Positions 43,283 through 52,300 of a stretch of DNA of 64,000 nt are shown here, piece by piece; the first letter of the stretch is position 1, and each line of letters starts with the position of its first letter. Origin of the DNA: Bog-105 sp965277435. Lineage in GTDB: Bacteria > Acidobacteriota > Terriglobia > Bryobacterales > Bryobacteraceae. The notes under the pieces are model-generated. The model saw only the letters and a program-made list of their open reading frames with translations. It searched no databases and was not told the origin of the DNA. The stretch is taken from assembly GCA_965277435.1 (NCBI GenBank), contig OZ255821.1:5642001-5706000 (forward strand). The letters run 5' to 3'. Position numbers and translations under genes: made by a program.

Positions 43283-44725
43283 TCACCTTTTCAAGGGATC
43301 TTCGATCCAGGGCGGAGTGGCTTCGACGAGGCGTCCTAAAGATGGATCGAGGCGGTCCATGGCCTGCTTCATTTCCCATGCAATTTTCCGATAGGAAAAG
43401 TGCCCCTTCACACCGCTGCGAAGACGTGCGATGTAATCGAGTTCAGCGAAATCCATTTTGAAGAGAAATCGTGAACGGGTCGCGAATGGCAACAGGTATT
43501 GGGCAGCCGGCTGTGGAAGTTGGCTAAACACTTCATCATTTTCCTGAAAAACCTTTGTGAAAGTTGTATCGACTCCACACGCAGCAGCAATGGGCGGTAG
43601 ATCGTAACCGAACGTGTTCGAGTATTGCTGGCGAAATTGTTGGCAGCGGCGATGGCGATGAAAATCGCGATAAGCGCCGATATCCATCACGAAATCGAAT
43701 ACATAGGGCGCGCTGCGGAAATGACGCGGCAGTTCCTCGCGCTTATTGTGAGCTCCAAGCGCCAGGTCGAGCAGTTCGCGCCGACGTTCGGTGGACCAGC
43801 CCAGCGCGGTTTCATAGAGCTCTCGATAAGACAGCTGAGTGACCGGATAGAGTAGCGTGGCGCAGATATCCGCCAGGTGGTCGGTTGGTTCCAGCAAATC
43901 GACAGAGGTTGTTGAAAGCGCGGGCGATTTCGGCAGGTGATGAGCGGCCCATTCTGCGACATCGGCGCGGAGACGGCGGGGCGAATCATCGGCCTGGGCA
44001 TGACGGGCGAGGGTGGGCGCAATCGGTTCAGCGGTGGATTCCTTTTCCCAAAAGCAGGCGGCAGGTGCAGCACAGGCCTGCGTGATTTCGTCGCCGATCT
44101 CGCGCAGTTCCTGATATTCGGAGCCACGGAAGCGCCTCATCTGCTTTTCAAGCGTGCGAATACTGGTGACCTGCCCGACGCCGGTGGGAATGCCGAACGG
44201 CAGCAGATAACGCGCGACATCGAAAGCGCGCGCCGTAAGATTGCGGCGGTAAGCATCGGGCTTCATGTCGTCAGGCCGGGGAAGCTGATCCTGCAAGTAT
44301 TGAAGAGCCTGATCCTGCACCAAACGATAAGCGCTCAACAACTTTTCCGCGGCGCGATTGTAGAGCGACTGCTCATCGGCCGTGAATTCAGGCGGAACGA
44401 TGACGCCCGACTTGGAAAAATCCTGGTAGCGCGAACTGCGGGCCTGGCCATCCCAAAGCTGTTCGTCCTGAATTTCGGTGGCGGCCAGTTCCGAGATGCC
44501 TTCGAAACAGATGGTGACGTGGCCAAGATCGGCTATGGAGGCGTGGCCGTACTGGAAGTAAAAGCTTTCGAGAAATTTAGTGGAATCGTGGGTGCGGACC
44601 CATTCGAGTGAATCGCGCACGGAATCGGGTGAGCGGCTGTAACGGGCAAGCGCGTAGGCGATTTTTTCGGGCGGCATCGGCGCCACCGTAAGGACACGTT
44701 TGGCGGAAGCGGGCTGTGGAGTCAC
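43283..44725 (-). CDS. Tandem ThyX-like protein (FAD-dependent thymidylate synthase family)
   Basis: This 480-residue protein looks like two ThyX folds in one chain. The first half has YFQYGHASIADLGHVTICFE, ISELAATEIQ and YLLPFGIPTGVGQVTSIRTL; the second has RELYETALGWS, YRDFHRHRRCQQFRQQYS and LPFATRSRFLFKMDFAE. The family's RHR-x7-S motif is not complete in either half: in the first it is replaced by IQDEQLW, in the second RHR is present but the Ser is one residue displaced. It starts at GTG 44725, overlapping the DUF3224 stop by 4 bp. It may still make dTMP, since dcd and dut are adjacent, or may be a diverged paralogue. Confidence 0.75.
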   Translation of the reverse strand: MTPQPASAKRVLTVAPMPPEKIAYALARYSRSPDSVRDSLEWVRTHDSTKFLESFYFQYGHASIADLGHVTICFEGISELAATEIQDEQLWDGQARSSRYQDFSKSGVIVPPEFTADEQSLYNRAAEKLLSAYRLVQDQALQYLQDQLPRPDDMKPDAYRRNLTARAFDVARYLLPFGIPTGVGQVTSIRTLEKQMRRFRGSEYQELREIGDEITQACAAPAACFWEKESTAEPIAPTLARHAQADDSPRRLRADVAEWAAHHLPKSPALSTTSVDLLEPTDHLADICATLLYPVTQLSYRELYETALGWSTERRRELLDLALGAHNKREELPRHFRSAPYVFDFVMDIGAYRDFHRHRRCQQFRQQYSNTFGYDLPPIAAACGVDTTFTKVFQENDEVFSQLPQPAAQYLLPFATRSRFLFKMDFAELDYIARLRSGVKGHFSYRKIAWEMKQAMDRLDPSLGRLVEATPPWIEDPLKR

Positions 44726-45117
44726 AGCGTCTCTGCGAGCGTGTAGTCGAAACCGTAGGAGTGCTTTCCGCTCTCGATCTCGATAGTCATGTGGCCGGCG
44801 AGCCCGGTCAATTCGCCGGTGCCTGAATCCGGAACAACGGTCACGCTGAGCTGCGGCGAACTGCGCGTCATGGTCCCAGTGTGCTGCAGGTAAAAAGCGC
44901 CACTGCGTCCGTGCAGCTTTCCACGCACTTTTTCGATAGCGACGTACCCCGCTGAACCCTTGACGCCGGTGATAGCGGTCAGCATTTCGCCCTGGCTGGA
45001 AGCTTCGAGATCACCGTGGAATTGCTTGTCGATGATCATTCTGCCAACGGGCTCGCCGGCCCCGGCTTGCGGAGTAAGCTTCACTTCAAACGTTCCAGCG
45101 GCATGGGTTGGGGTCAT
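44722..45117 (-). CDS. DUF3224 domain protein
   Basis: This 131-residue cytosolic beta-barrel-like protein is of the DUF3224 family (GTFEVKLTPQ, IIDKQFHGDLEASSQGEML, GSAGYVAIEKVRGKLHGRSG, FYLQHTGTM, VVPDSGTGELTGLAG). Its function is unknown. It lies between dcd (22 bp upstream) and the ThyX-like gene (4-bp overlap), all on the minus strand, so it travels in one transcript with deoxynucleotide enzymes. Confidence 0.88.
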   Translation of the reverse strand: MTPTHAAGTFEVKLTPQAGAGEPVGRMIIDKQFHGDLEASSQGEMLTAITGVKGSAGYVAIEKVRGKLHGRSGAFYLQHTGTMTRSSPQLSVTVVPDSGTGELTGLAGHMTIEIESGKHSYGFDYTLAETL

Positions 45118-45139
45118 GCTGTTTTCCTTCTCGAAAAGT

Positions 45140-45715
45140 TCAACTCGACTTCGTTTCCGATGTTAACTTGCTGGCCAAGGGCTGGGTCTGCCCGGCGTAT
45201 TTGTTGCCGACTTTTTTGTAATAAGGAACGGATACAGGAGACGACAGCTGTTCAAAGGTGAACGAACAAATGCGCATACCGGGGTAGAGGGCGACGGGCA
45301 TAATACCGAGATTGCTGAGTTCCAGGGTGGCTTTGCCACGCCAGCCGGGATCGAAGAGGCCAGCGGTGCCGTGGACGATGATACCGATGCGCCCGAGGCT
45401 CGACCGGCCTTCGAGACGGCCGAGCACGTCGTCATCGAGCTCGAGAGTTTCTTCTGTAATGGCAAGCGCGAACTCGCGAGGCTGCAGAATGAACGGCTCG
45501 CCGGGCTTGACGTGGATGGTGCGCATGATGTCCTGAATGGCGCTCCTATCGCGCACGTCGATGAAGGCGTGGCGGCTATGCTCGAAGACGCTGAACTCGG
45601 AGCCGAGACGGAAATCGACCGAACAGCTCCCGAACTGTTCGGCAGGAAGGGCGGGAGAGATGCGAATTTTTTCCGATTCCAGGTAGCGGCGAATGTCAAC
45701 GTCGGAGAGGACCAT
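45140..45715 (-). CDS. dcd: dCTP deaminase
   Basis: This trimeric enzyme of the dUTPase/Dcd family converts dCTP to dUTP. The ATG at 45715 gives the family-typical start MVLSDVDIRRYLESEKIRI; an in-frame ATG seven codons upstream (45736) is less likely. The catalytic segment LEGRSSLGRIGIIVHGTAGL and the nearby FDPGWRGKATLELSN are intact, with Glu in LEGRSS-type context. It is divergent from dut, which takes dUTP to dUMP, so the two provide the substrate for thymidylate synthesis. Confidence 0.94.
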   Translation of the reverse strand: MVLSDVDIRRYLESEKIRISPALPAEQFGSCSVDFRLGSEFSVFEHSRHAFIDVRDRSAIQDIMRTIHVKPGEPFILQPREFALAITEETLELDDDVLGRLEGRSSLGRIGIIVHGTAGLFDPGWRGKATLELSNLGIMPVALYPGMRICSFTFEQLSSPVSVPYYKKVGNKYAGQTQPLASKLTSETKSS

Positions 45716-45789
45716 AGCGGGCAGGTGAACCGTCATGCTAGCATGTGCGAACCCGGAGCCACGGGACAGTTATGATAGCGGATTCGGCC

Positions 45790-46221
45790 ATGCGAATTCG
45801 AATTCAGAAGCTGCATCCAGACGCACACTTGCCGGAGTACGCTCACGGTCCGCTGGAGGATGCCGGCATGGACTTGCGTTGCATTGCAGGAGGACTGCTC
45901 GAGCCGCATGTGCCGCAATGCCTGGCAACGGGGCTGGCGCTGGAGATTCCGAGTGGCTATGAAGTGCAGATCCGCCCTCGCAGTGGGCTGGCACTGAAGC
46001 ATGGCATTACGCTGCCGAATGCACCGGCCACGATCGATCCCGGATATCGCGGCGAGTTGAAAGTCATTCTGTTGAATTTGGGGAAAGAGGCGTACCAGGT
46101 ACACGCAGGGGATCGCATCGCGCAAATGATTGTGGCGCGGTATGAGGCAGTCGAGTGGGACGAGGACGAGTTACGCGAATCGGTGCGCGGCACGGGCGGC
46201 TTCGGATCGTCGGGACGCTAG
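45790..46221 (+). CDS. dut: dUTP diphosphatase
   Basis: This enzyme hydrolyses dUTP to dUMP, protecting DNA from uracil and feeding thymidylate synthesis. The ATG at 45790 gives 143 residues with all five dUTPase motifs in order: DAGMDL, RPRSGLA, PATIDPGYRGEL with the catalytic Asp, GDRIAQMIV and RGTGGFGSSG. It diverges from dcd across 74 bp. A tRNA-Ala gene follows 34 bp downstream. Confidence 0.96.
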   Translation: MRIRIQKLHPDAHLPEYAHGPLEDAGMDLRCIAGGLLEPHVPQCLATGLALEIPSGYEVQIRPRSGLALKHGITLPNAPATIDPGYRGELKVILLNLGKEAYQVHAGDRIAQMIVARYEAVEWDEDELRESVRGTGGFGSSGR

Positions 46222-46255
46222 CGAATGTTATATTGAGGGTCAGCGAAGTGATTGT

Positions 46256-46331
46256 GGGCGGCTAGCTCAGTTGGGAGAGCACCACGTTCGCAACGTGGGG
46301 GTCGTGGGTTCGAACCCCATGCCGTCCACCA
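46256..46331 (+). tRNA. tRNA-Ala (anticodon CGC)
   Basis: A full cloverleaf of 76 nt can be drawn: acceptor GGGCGGC with GCCGTCC, D-arm GCTC...GAGC, anticodon stem CCACG/CGTGG with loop TTCGCAA, T-arm GTGGG-TTCGAAC-CCCAT, discriminator A and encoded CCA. The anticodon is CGC (codon GCG). The third acceptor pair is G3:U70, the main alanine identity element, which independently supports the assignment. Confidence 0.95.
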
Positions 46332-46824
46332 ACTTGCAAATTATCGACACGTTTCAGCCCATACAGGCTCTCTCAGTCACAGCAGGCCGGGTCAGGCCTT
46401 TCGGGCCAATCTCGCCGAACAGAGTCTGTGCTTCCCATAGCTCTTGTTTTTTTTAATTCGGTCCGTTGTGACGACATGGAACATTTCGATACAGCCTTGA
46501 TGCGAGCGCTATGCGACTTGGGGCTGCTTACAGAAACCACTCCGTTGCCGGCATCTCGCAAATATTGAACGTGCCGGCGGAGGGAATATGAGTTCGCGCC
46601 AGTTCTCCATCCTGTTATTCAGGACTTGAATTTCCGGTTGCATCGCCGCCAAGCTCAGGTACCTGTCGGGTCTTTTACCGGCACGAGGGCTGCATGATCG
46701 AGAAGCGCACAATAGCTGCAGGAAGCAAATCGCAGCGCTGAATTCAAGACAAGGCCTCAGGAAAGCATTGAGTACCAGGCGGATTGGCTGAATCTTGCCG
46801 CCGCATTTGCAGATCTATAACGTT
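46332..46824. other. Gene-free stretch after tRNA-Ala
   Basis: About 490 bp without a convincing gene. It contains GC-rich short repeats (AGGCC/GGGCC at 46382-46408), an eight-T run at 46447-46454, and one open minus-strand frame at 46509-46712 that shows no family resemblance. It may be decayed sequence. Confidence 0.5.
46418..46454 (+). terminator. Candidate rho-independent terminator
   Basis: AACAGAG (46418-46424) can pair with CTCTTGTT (46441-46448) with one bulged base, and eight T residues (46447-46454) follow. The stem is AT-rich and the loop long, so the call is tentative. It would end the dut/tRNA-Ala transcript. Confidence 0.3.
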
Positions 46825-47562
46825 ATGACGAACGCGAAAAAGGTTGCTCTGATCACGGGCGCCAACAAGGGCTTGGGATATGAGATGGCGCGGCAGCTAG
46901 CGCAATCCGGAGTTACTGTTGTGCTGGCTGCGCGCGATCAGGTGAAGGGTGAAGCCGCCGCTCAAAAACTCAAGCAGGAAGGGCTGGACGTTCAGTTTCT
47001 TGAGCTCGACGTTACAAAGAAGGAAGATTGCACGAAAGCGGCCGCATTCCTGGAACAAAAATTCGGTAGATTAGACATACTCATAAACAACGCTGGTGTC
47101 TCTGCGGATGGGCTTGCGGGAACCAGTGTGAGTGCAACCACCGAACAATCATTGCAACGCACGTTCGAAACGAACTTTTTTGCTCCAATTGCTTTAACGC
47201 AGGTTTTGCTGCCGCTACTTAAAAAGAGCGAAGCCGGGAGGATTGTGAATATGTCAAGTATTCTCGGCTCGCAAACGCTGCACGCGGAGGCAGGCAGTCC
47301 CATCTATGATTTCAAGGCTTTGTCGTACGACGCTTCCAAGGCTGCACTGAATTCCTTCACCATCCACCTGGCATACGAACTGAAAGACACAAAGATCAAA
47401 GTCAACTCGGCGCATCCGGGCTGGGTGAAGACGGACATGGGAACCGATGCGGCACCGATGGAAATCCCGGAAGGTGGCAAAACCGGGGTTGCTCTCGCTT
47501 TGCTAGATGAAAACGGACCAAGCGGCGGCTTCTTTCACATGGGCGAAAGATTGCCCTGGTAA
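46825..47562 (+). CDS. SDR-family oxidoreductase
   Basis: This 245-residue classical short-chain dehydrogenase/reductase is cytosolic and NAD(P)-dependent. The ATG at 46825 leads into ALITGANKGLGYEMARQLAQ with the TGxxxGxG cofactor motif. Others: LDV, NNAGVSADG, the catalytic Ser in NMSSILGSQ, YDASKAALNSF for Tyr and Lys, and HPGWVKTDMG. The close resemblance is to carbonyl-reductase-like SDRs (GANKGLG...TDMGTDAAP). A basic/aromatic residue preference was not determined. An 8-bp hairpin lies just after the stop. Confidence 0.92.
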   Translation: MTNAKKVALITGANKGLGYEMARQLAQSGVTVVLAARDQVKGEAAAQKLKQEGLDVQFLELDVTKKEDCTKAAAFLEQKFGRLDILINNAGVSADGLAGTSVSATTEQSLQRTFETNFFAPIALTQVLLPLLKKSEAGRIVNMSSILGSQTLHAEAGSPIYDFKALSYDASKAALNSFTIHLAYELKDTKIKVNSAHPGWVKTDMGTDAAPMEIPEGGKTGVALALLDENGPSGGFFHMGERLPW

Positions 47563-47569
47563 AAAGCGG

Positions 47570-47600
47570 TCGAAGCGCATTGGATGTTCCTCCGCTTCGA
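47570..47600 (+). other. Hairpin after SDR gene
   Basis: TCGAAGCG (47570-47577) and CGCTTCGA (47593-47600) are perfect inverted copies with a 15-nt loop, starting 8 bp after the SDR stop codon. No T-run follows, so it may stabilise the 3' end of the message or be a weak terminator. Confidence 0.4.
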
Positions 47601-47749
47601 TGGACCTGGATATTTGCCTGCATGGTTGCCCGGTTGCCATGGCGTAAGGTCCGGAAACTTAAATGATTCATTCAGGCAGTCGTCCGGCGGTAGCAGTTCA
47701 GCAAACTACGGCTGCGGGCCACGCGGATTCATTCAACAAGTCTTCGAGG

Positions 47750-48280
47750 AAGTTCTTCTATCCCCCGGCAGATTGGCGCTGGCGGCGTGGGAACTGTGTA
47801 TTGCGTGACACGCGACTGGAGAGAAAAGTCGCGCCCAAGCTCCTTCACTCTGTTAATGGCGATCCACAACATGATTCTCGTTTCGAACGGGAGGCTCGGA
47901 CGGCCTCTGCCCTTAATCATCCAAATATCGCCTCCATCTATGACATAGGTGTAGCCGGCGCAGGGCGCTTCATCGTCATGGAGTATGTCGCTGGCCCTAC
48001 TCTGCGCGACATGTAAAGCAGGGTCCGCTACTCGAACCGCTTGTTGGATTGGGTAGTCAAATGGCGCGTGCATTGAGCGCCGCTCATGGCGCTCGGCATC
48101 ACGCATCGCGACGTCAAACCGGAAAACCTCATGTTCCGGGGCGATGGTCGCGTAAACAACCGCATCGCAGTTAGCCGGACCGCAAAATTCAGAAGTCTGG
48201 ACGGCTGGCCACGCTATGAACACCGCTCAGGTCGATGTACGCTTTCGGTGAAATCGATTAGGAATACTGCGCCGGATCGA
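47750..48280 (+). pseudogene. Decayed serine/threonine protein kinase
   Basis: Pieces of a Hanks-type kinase can be read in different frames: the glycine-rich loop IGAGGVGTVY (from 47772), then after a frame change DTRLERKVAPKLL with the catalytic Lys, RFEREARTASALNHPNIASI and FIVMEYVAGPTLRDM, a stop at 48014, then in other frames QMARALSAAH and GITHRDVKPENLMFRGDGR with the catalytic loop. No start, no intact DFG/APE region and at least two frameshifts are seen. It is non-functional. Confidence 0.82.
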
Positions 48281-48405
48281 TCATCCTCCCGACCGCCGAG
48301 ATGCGACTGGCAGGGAGTCCAACCTTTTGGCGTGTGTTTGCATGGGGGCTTCATCCGGAGCCAGGTACACGCAGTAGATTTTGTCGTCGGTAACGTTCAG
48401 GGCGA

Positions 48406-48819
48406 CTAAGCGATTTTGCGCTGGGTCATGCTAAACCAGTTTCCCGAGTTATCTTTCATGAGAGCTTCGACGCCGTAGAAGCGTTCCATCGGCGGTTGAA
48501 TGAATTCGACTCCTTTGGCGATCAACTCCTCATACGTCTTGTGGCAATCGTCCACTTCCAGGACGCCGGCGCCTAGTTTGCCCTCGGCCAGAATCCCCTT
48601 CAAAGCGGCCGCAATTTCGGGTTTCATGTTGGAGCCATCCACTTTCATCAGGATGATGTTCAGGTCCGGTTGTGTTTTCGGCCCGACGGTAAGCCAGCGG
48701 AAACCGTTGTCCATTTTGTTATCCATGCGAACTTCAAAACCGAGCTTGCCGACATAAAAGTCGAGCGCGGCATTTTGGTCGAGAACGTAGAAGGTGGCGT
48801 GAGAAAGCCGGGTGATCAT
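48406..48819 (-). CDS. VOC-family (glyoxalase/bleomycin-resistance-like) protein
   Basis: This 137-residue protein has two beta-alpha-beta-beta-beta modules of the vicinal-oxygen-chelate fold: LSHATFYVLDQNAALDFYVG, KLGFEVRMDNKMDNGFRWLT, GVLEVDDCHKTYEELIAKGV and ALMKDNSGNWFSMTQ. A metal-ligand His (residue 7) and a C-terminal region lacking the usual Glu make the enzymatic role uncertain. It follows the AraC-type regulator by 56 bp on the same strand, a pairing frequent in soil bacteria. Confidence 0.88.
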   Translation of the reverse strand: MITRLSHATFYVLDQNAALDFYVGKLGFEVRMDNKMDNGFRWLTVGPKTQPDLNIILMKVDGSNMKPEIAAALKGILAEGKLGAGVLEVDDCHKTYEELIAKGVEFIQPPMERFYGVEALMKDNSGNWFSMTQRKIA

Positions 48820-48875
48820 GCCTTGACGATAGCCGAAGAGCCGGGGCGGGTGCTTCTTAAATCTTGCGCTTTGGC

Positions 48876-49292
48876 TTACAAAAAGAAGTGCTTAAAACAA
48901 GCGGGGATGTAATAGAGTTTCCAGGCATCAGGTGACCCCGCAAACATTCGGCGCGCCTCTTTTCGGAATTGGCTGGGCGAAATCCCGGTGGTTTGGCGAA
49001 ACCGTCCACTGAATGAGCCAAGACTCTGGTAACCGAGTGCGAAACAGATTTCGGTTATGGTGTGATTGTCCGCCAGCAGGAGTTCTTTGGCGCGATTGAT
49101 GCGCAGCCGGACGGCGAACTCGTGTGGTGTTTCGCCGAATGTTTTAGCGAATACCCGCTGCAAATGAAAGGGCGAGAGACCGGCCACGGAGGCTAGATCG
49201 TGCAAAGGCAGGCGTTGGTCAAAATAGGCGGCGAGGTAATCGCGCGCCCGGTAAATCCGGGGCGACTCGCGATGTGTAGATCGGTTGAGCAC
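48876..49292 (-). CDS. AraC-family helix-turn-helix regulator (DNA-binding domain only)
   Basis: This 138-residue protein consists essentially of the AraC/XylS double-HTH domain: LHDLASVAGLSPFHLQRVFA, KTFGETPHEFAVRLRINRAK, ITEICFALGYQSLGSFSGRF and RQTTGISPSQFRKE. No ligand-binding domain is present. It starts at GTG 49292, 12 bp after the stop of the large TonB receptor, and precedes the VOC gene by 56 bp. The likely target is the VOC gene or the receptor; this is inference. Confidence 0.9.
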   Translation of the reverse strand: MLNRSTHRESPRIYRARDYLAAYFDQRLPLHDLASVAGLSPFHLQRVFAKTFGETPHEFAVRLRINRAKELLLADNHTITEICFALGYQSLGSFSGRFRQTTGISPSQFRKEARRMFAGSPDAWKLYYIPACFKHFFL

Positions 49293-49304
49293 AATCGAAG
49301 CGGT

Positions 49305-52300
49305 TCAGAAGCTGAAGCGCATTTGCAATTCCACCGTGCGGCCTGCCAAGGCGCTCTGAGCTTGGCCGAACGAAGGGTTAGAGTTGGTTCCGCTGCCGAT
49401 TACCTGGCTCGCCAGGGGAGCGTTCTGAAAATTGCTAAGAGTGCCGAGCGGTGAAAGATTTAACTTGTTGAAGATGTTGTAAAGGTCACCGCGAAATTCG
49501 AAGCGGGCGTTTTCGCCGAAGATCGGCAGCTTCGGAAGAGTAAAGGATTTTTGCAATGTCAGATCGGTATCGAAATAGGTGGGGCCGCGCAGAGTGTTGC
49601 GGCCTACGCCAGGCGGCGGCGGAGTGCCATCAGGAACGCCGGCGGCGCTGAGGGGGAATGTGGGTTGCGTGAAGTAGCTGAGCGCGCCATTTGGGAAATT
49701 CCCGTTGAACTGCTGGAAAGTGCTGTTGCTCGAACTATTTCCATAGGTGCCTGTTGAGCCGGCAGGCCGCAGGTCGATGTAGTGGCTGTTCGGATAGACA
49801 AGGTTGCCGCCGGGGATGGCGTTATAAACCGGCGTCCATGGGTATCCGGTATGCCAGTTGAGAATACCGCTGAGTTGCCAACCTCCCAGGATCTTGTTCT
49901 TCCAGCCATTTCCCTTAAAGATGGTCGGACTGTAGACGCCGTACAATTTGACGTTATGGCGGACATCAAAATCGGCTGAACCCTTGGAGTATTGCTGACC
50001 GTACGGATACTCACCGGTGAAGAAATCGGTCGAACCATCGTCGATGGTGTGGCTCCAGCGGTACTGGAAGTCTACCTGAAAGTCGCGCGAAAAGCGGTGC
50101 TCTACTTCAGCGAGCAAAGCATTGTAACTGGAATTAGCATCGTTCGAATAGAACACAGCGTGCGCAACTTGGGGATTGACGTCGGGAAAGAAATTGAGAT
50201 TTAAATTTTGCGTGCGTGTTAAGTGGCGGCTAAGACTGCCCTGATACCCGATTTTCGCAACGAAGTTCCCGCCGAGGTCATACTGGCTGCCCAAAGAATA
50301 TCGATAGGTCAAGGGCGTCGGCAGTTGATCCTGTACGCCGTAAAGATCAAGCCCTGAGCCGGTGAGCGGCAAACCGGTCGCGGGATTGAACTGAAGAATG
50401 GCGTTCGGATTGATCGGCCAGTTGTTGAACTGGTGGACATTATTGGGAACCTGGTAAAGGATCTGAGGAGTACCAAAGGTAAAGCTGCTGGCTAGCGGAG
50501 GATTACTGCGGCCATTCAGCGTAATAGCTTCCTGCATACGGTTGTAACCAATGCCGAAGCCGCCACGCAGAACAAAGCGTTCACTCGAGGGATTGGGACG
50601 CCAGGCGAAACCAAGTTGCGGGCTCCAGTTATTCTTGCTCGCCTGATAAAGATCGCCGCCGACGCGCAAATGAAGATCGGTTAAGGCGCTTTGTCCGGGG
50701 CCGAGAAGAAAGTTACTGATGTTCCCGTATTTTTCGCTGACAGGCGTGAAGTATTCCCAACGGATCCCTAAATTTAGAGTAAGGTTCGAGCGGGGTTTCC
50801 AGTCGTCTTGAATGAAGCCGGCGTAAATGGCCGAGCGGATGTAATGGGTAACTGAAGAGGGCTCACCGGTACGGGGATCGAAGTTACCTTCCTCCTGGTA
50901 GGGAGCATCGTTGGCGAAGTCCCAGAGACTATGGAAGGTGTAAGTAGGACGTGCGCTTCCGGCTTGCGTATCGTTATCTTGCTCTTTGTATATATCGACG
51001 CCGGCTTTCAACGAGTGGTTGCCTTGCACTGTGCTGACAGTATCGCGCACGTTATAAGTAGTCTGGTAGAAAATTCCGGGACCGGGCGCGCCGAAGAAAT
51101 TAAATGACGACGTTCCTAAAGTGTCGATGTTGGCCTGAGGCAGACCGAACGGTTCCTGCGAGTTACTCTGGACTTCATTGAAATACCAGCGGGTGACGTT
51201 CACGCGCGCCTCATTCAGCCAGTTGGCGGCGAAGGTGTGGTTCCAGACAGCAGCAGCGCTGTAGTTCAGGCGATCACTATTCCAGTTATTGGCGGCGCGG
51301 ATAGGACCGTTATAAAAACTGCTGGTCACCGGAACCCAGTAAGTACTGAAGACAATCAGATCCTTGTTAGTGGCCTGATAGTCCATGCGACCGTTGTACT
51401 GCTGCGAGACTAAATTAACCGGGCTGGTGCTCTGGACGAACTGCAAATCCGGGATGCCGTCGAGACCCCCGCCCACTCCGGGTGAAGCAGAACTTGAATA
51501 GCTGGGATCGGGCTGGCCGAGGCCAAGTTTTAAGGGCGAGCCGATATCGAGTCCCGCGTACTTGCCATTTTGGAAGATGGCGTTGCAAGCGCCTGGCGCG
51601 AAGCCGGCATCGGAGCAGGTACGGGGAATGACGGCGTTAAAAGATGCGCCCTCTCCGGGATAGCTGAGTATCTTGGAAGCGATGCTGCCGGGTGCCGCCG
51701 CGCCAGCCAGATATTGAGGCGTTTCGTACCAGCCAAGAGAGGTGGAAGTAGAAGCGTTGCGCAATGTTTCGTAAGAGAAGAAAAAGAAGAGATGGTTTTT
51801 GATGATGGGTCCGCCTAAGCTGCCGGCCCATTGATTGAAGCGGTCGGTATCTTTTTGGGGCGTGGCTTGATCGGGGCCGTTCCAGCGCTGGAACGCGTTT
51901 AGCCCAGGTCGATCAAACTTCATCAGAGCGCTGCCGTGAAATTGATTGGTGCCGTTTTGCGAGACGAGAAGTACCTGTGCGCCACTGTTGCGGCCAGTTT
52001 CAGCGGTGTAGGAGTTAGATTCAACCGTAACCTCTTTGACGGATTCCTTATTAGGAGTGATCACCGCCGCCCCGCCCCAAGCCAGGCTGTTGGTGGAGAC
52101 GCCATCCACTTGAAAATTATTCGAACTGTTGCGGGTTCCATTGGCGACGACCTGGACCTGATTCTCAGTTTGAAATATGCTCTGGGAGCCGCTCGATCCG
52201 CCAGGACCGGTCGTCCCTGGGAGATTTTGGGAACTGGAACCGCTCGCGCCGCGCGCGTTATCGCCGAAAGCGCCGGGCGCAAGAGCAGCCACTTGATACG

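Noticed and set aside
43937..44611. 224-codon open frame antisense to the ThyX-like gene
   Set aside because: No recognisable domain, no operon context and complete overlap with a conserved gene.
46509..46712. Possible small minus-strand gene after tRNA-Ala
   Set aside because: No recognisable similarity, no clear ribosome binding site, and isolated in a gene-poor stretch.
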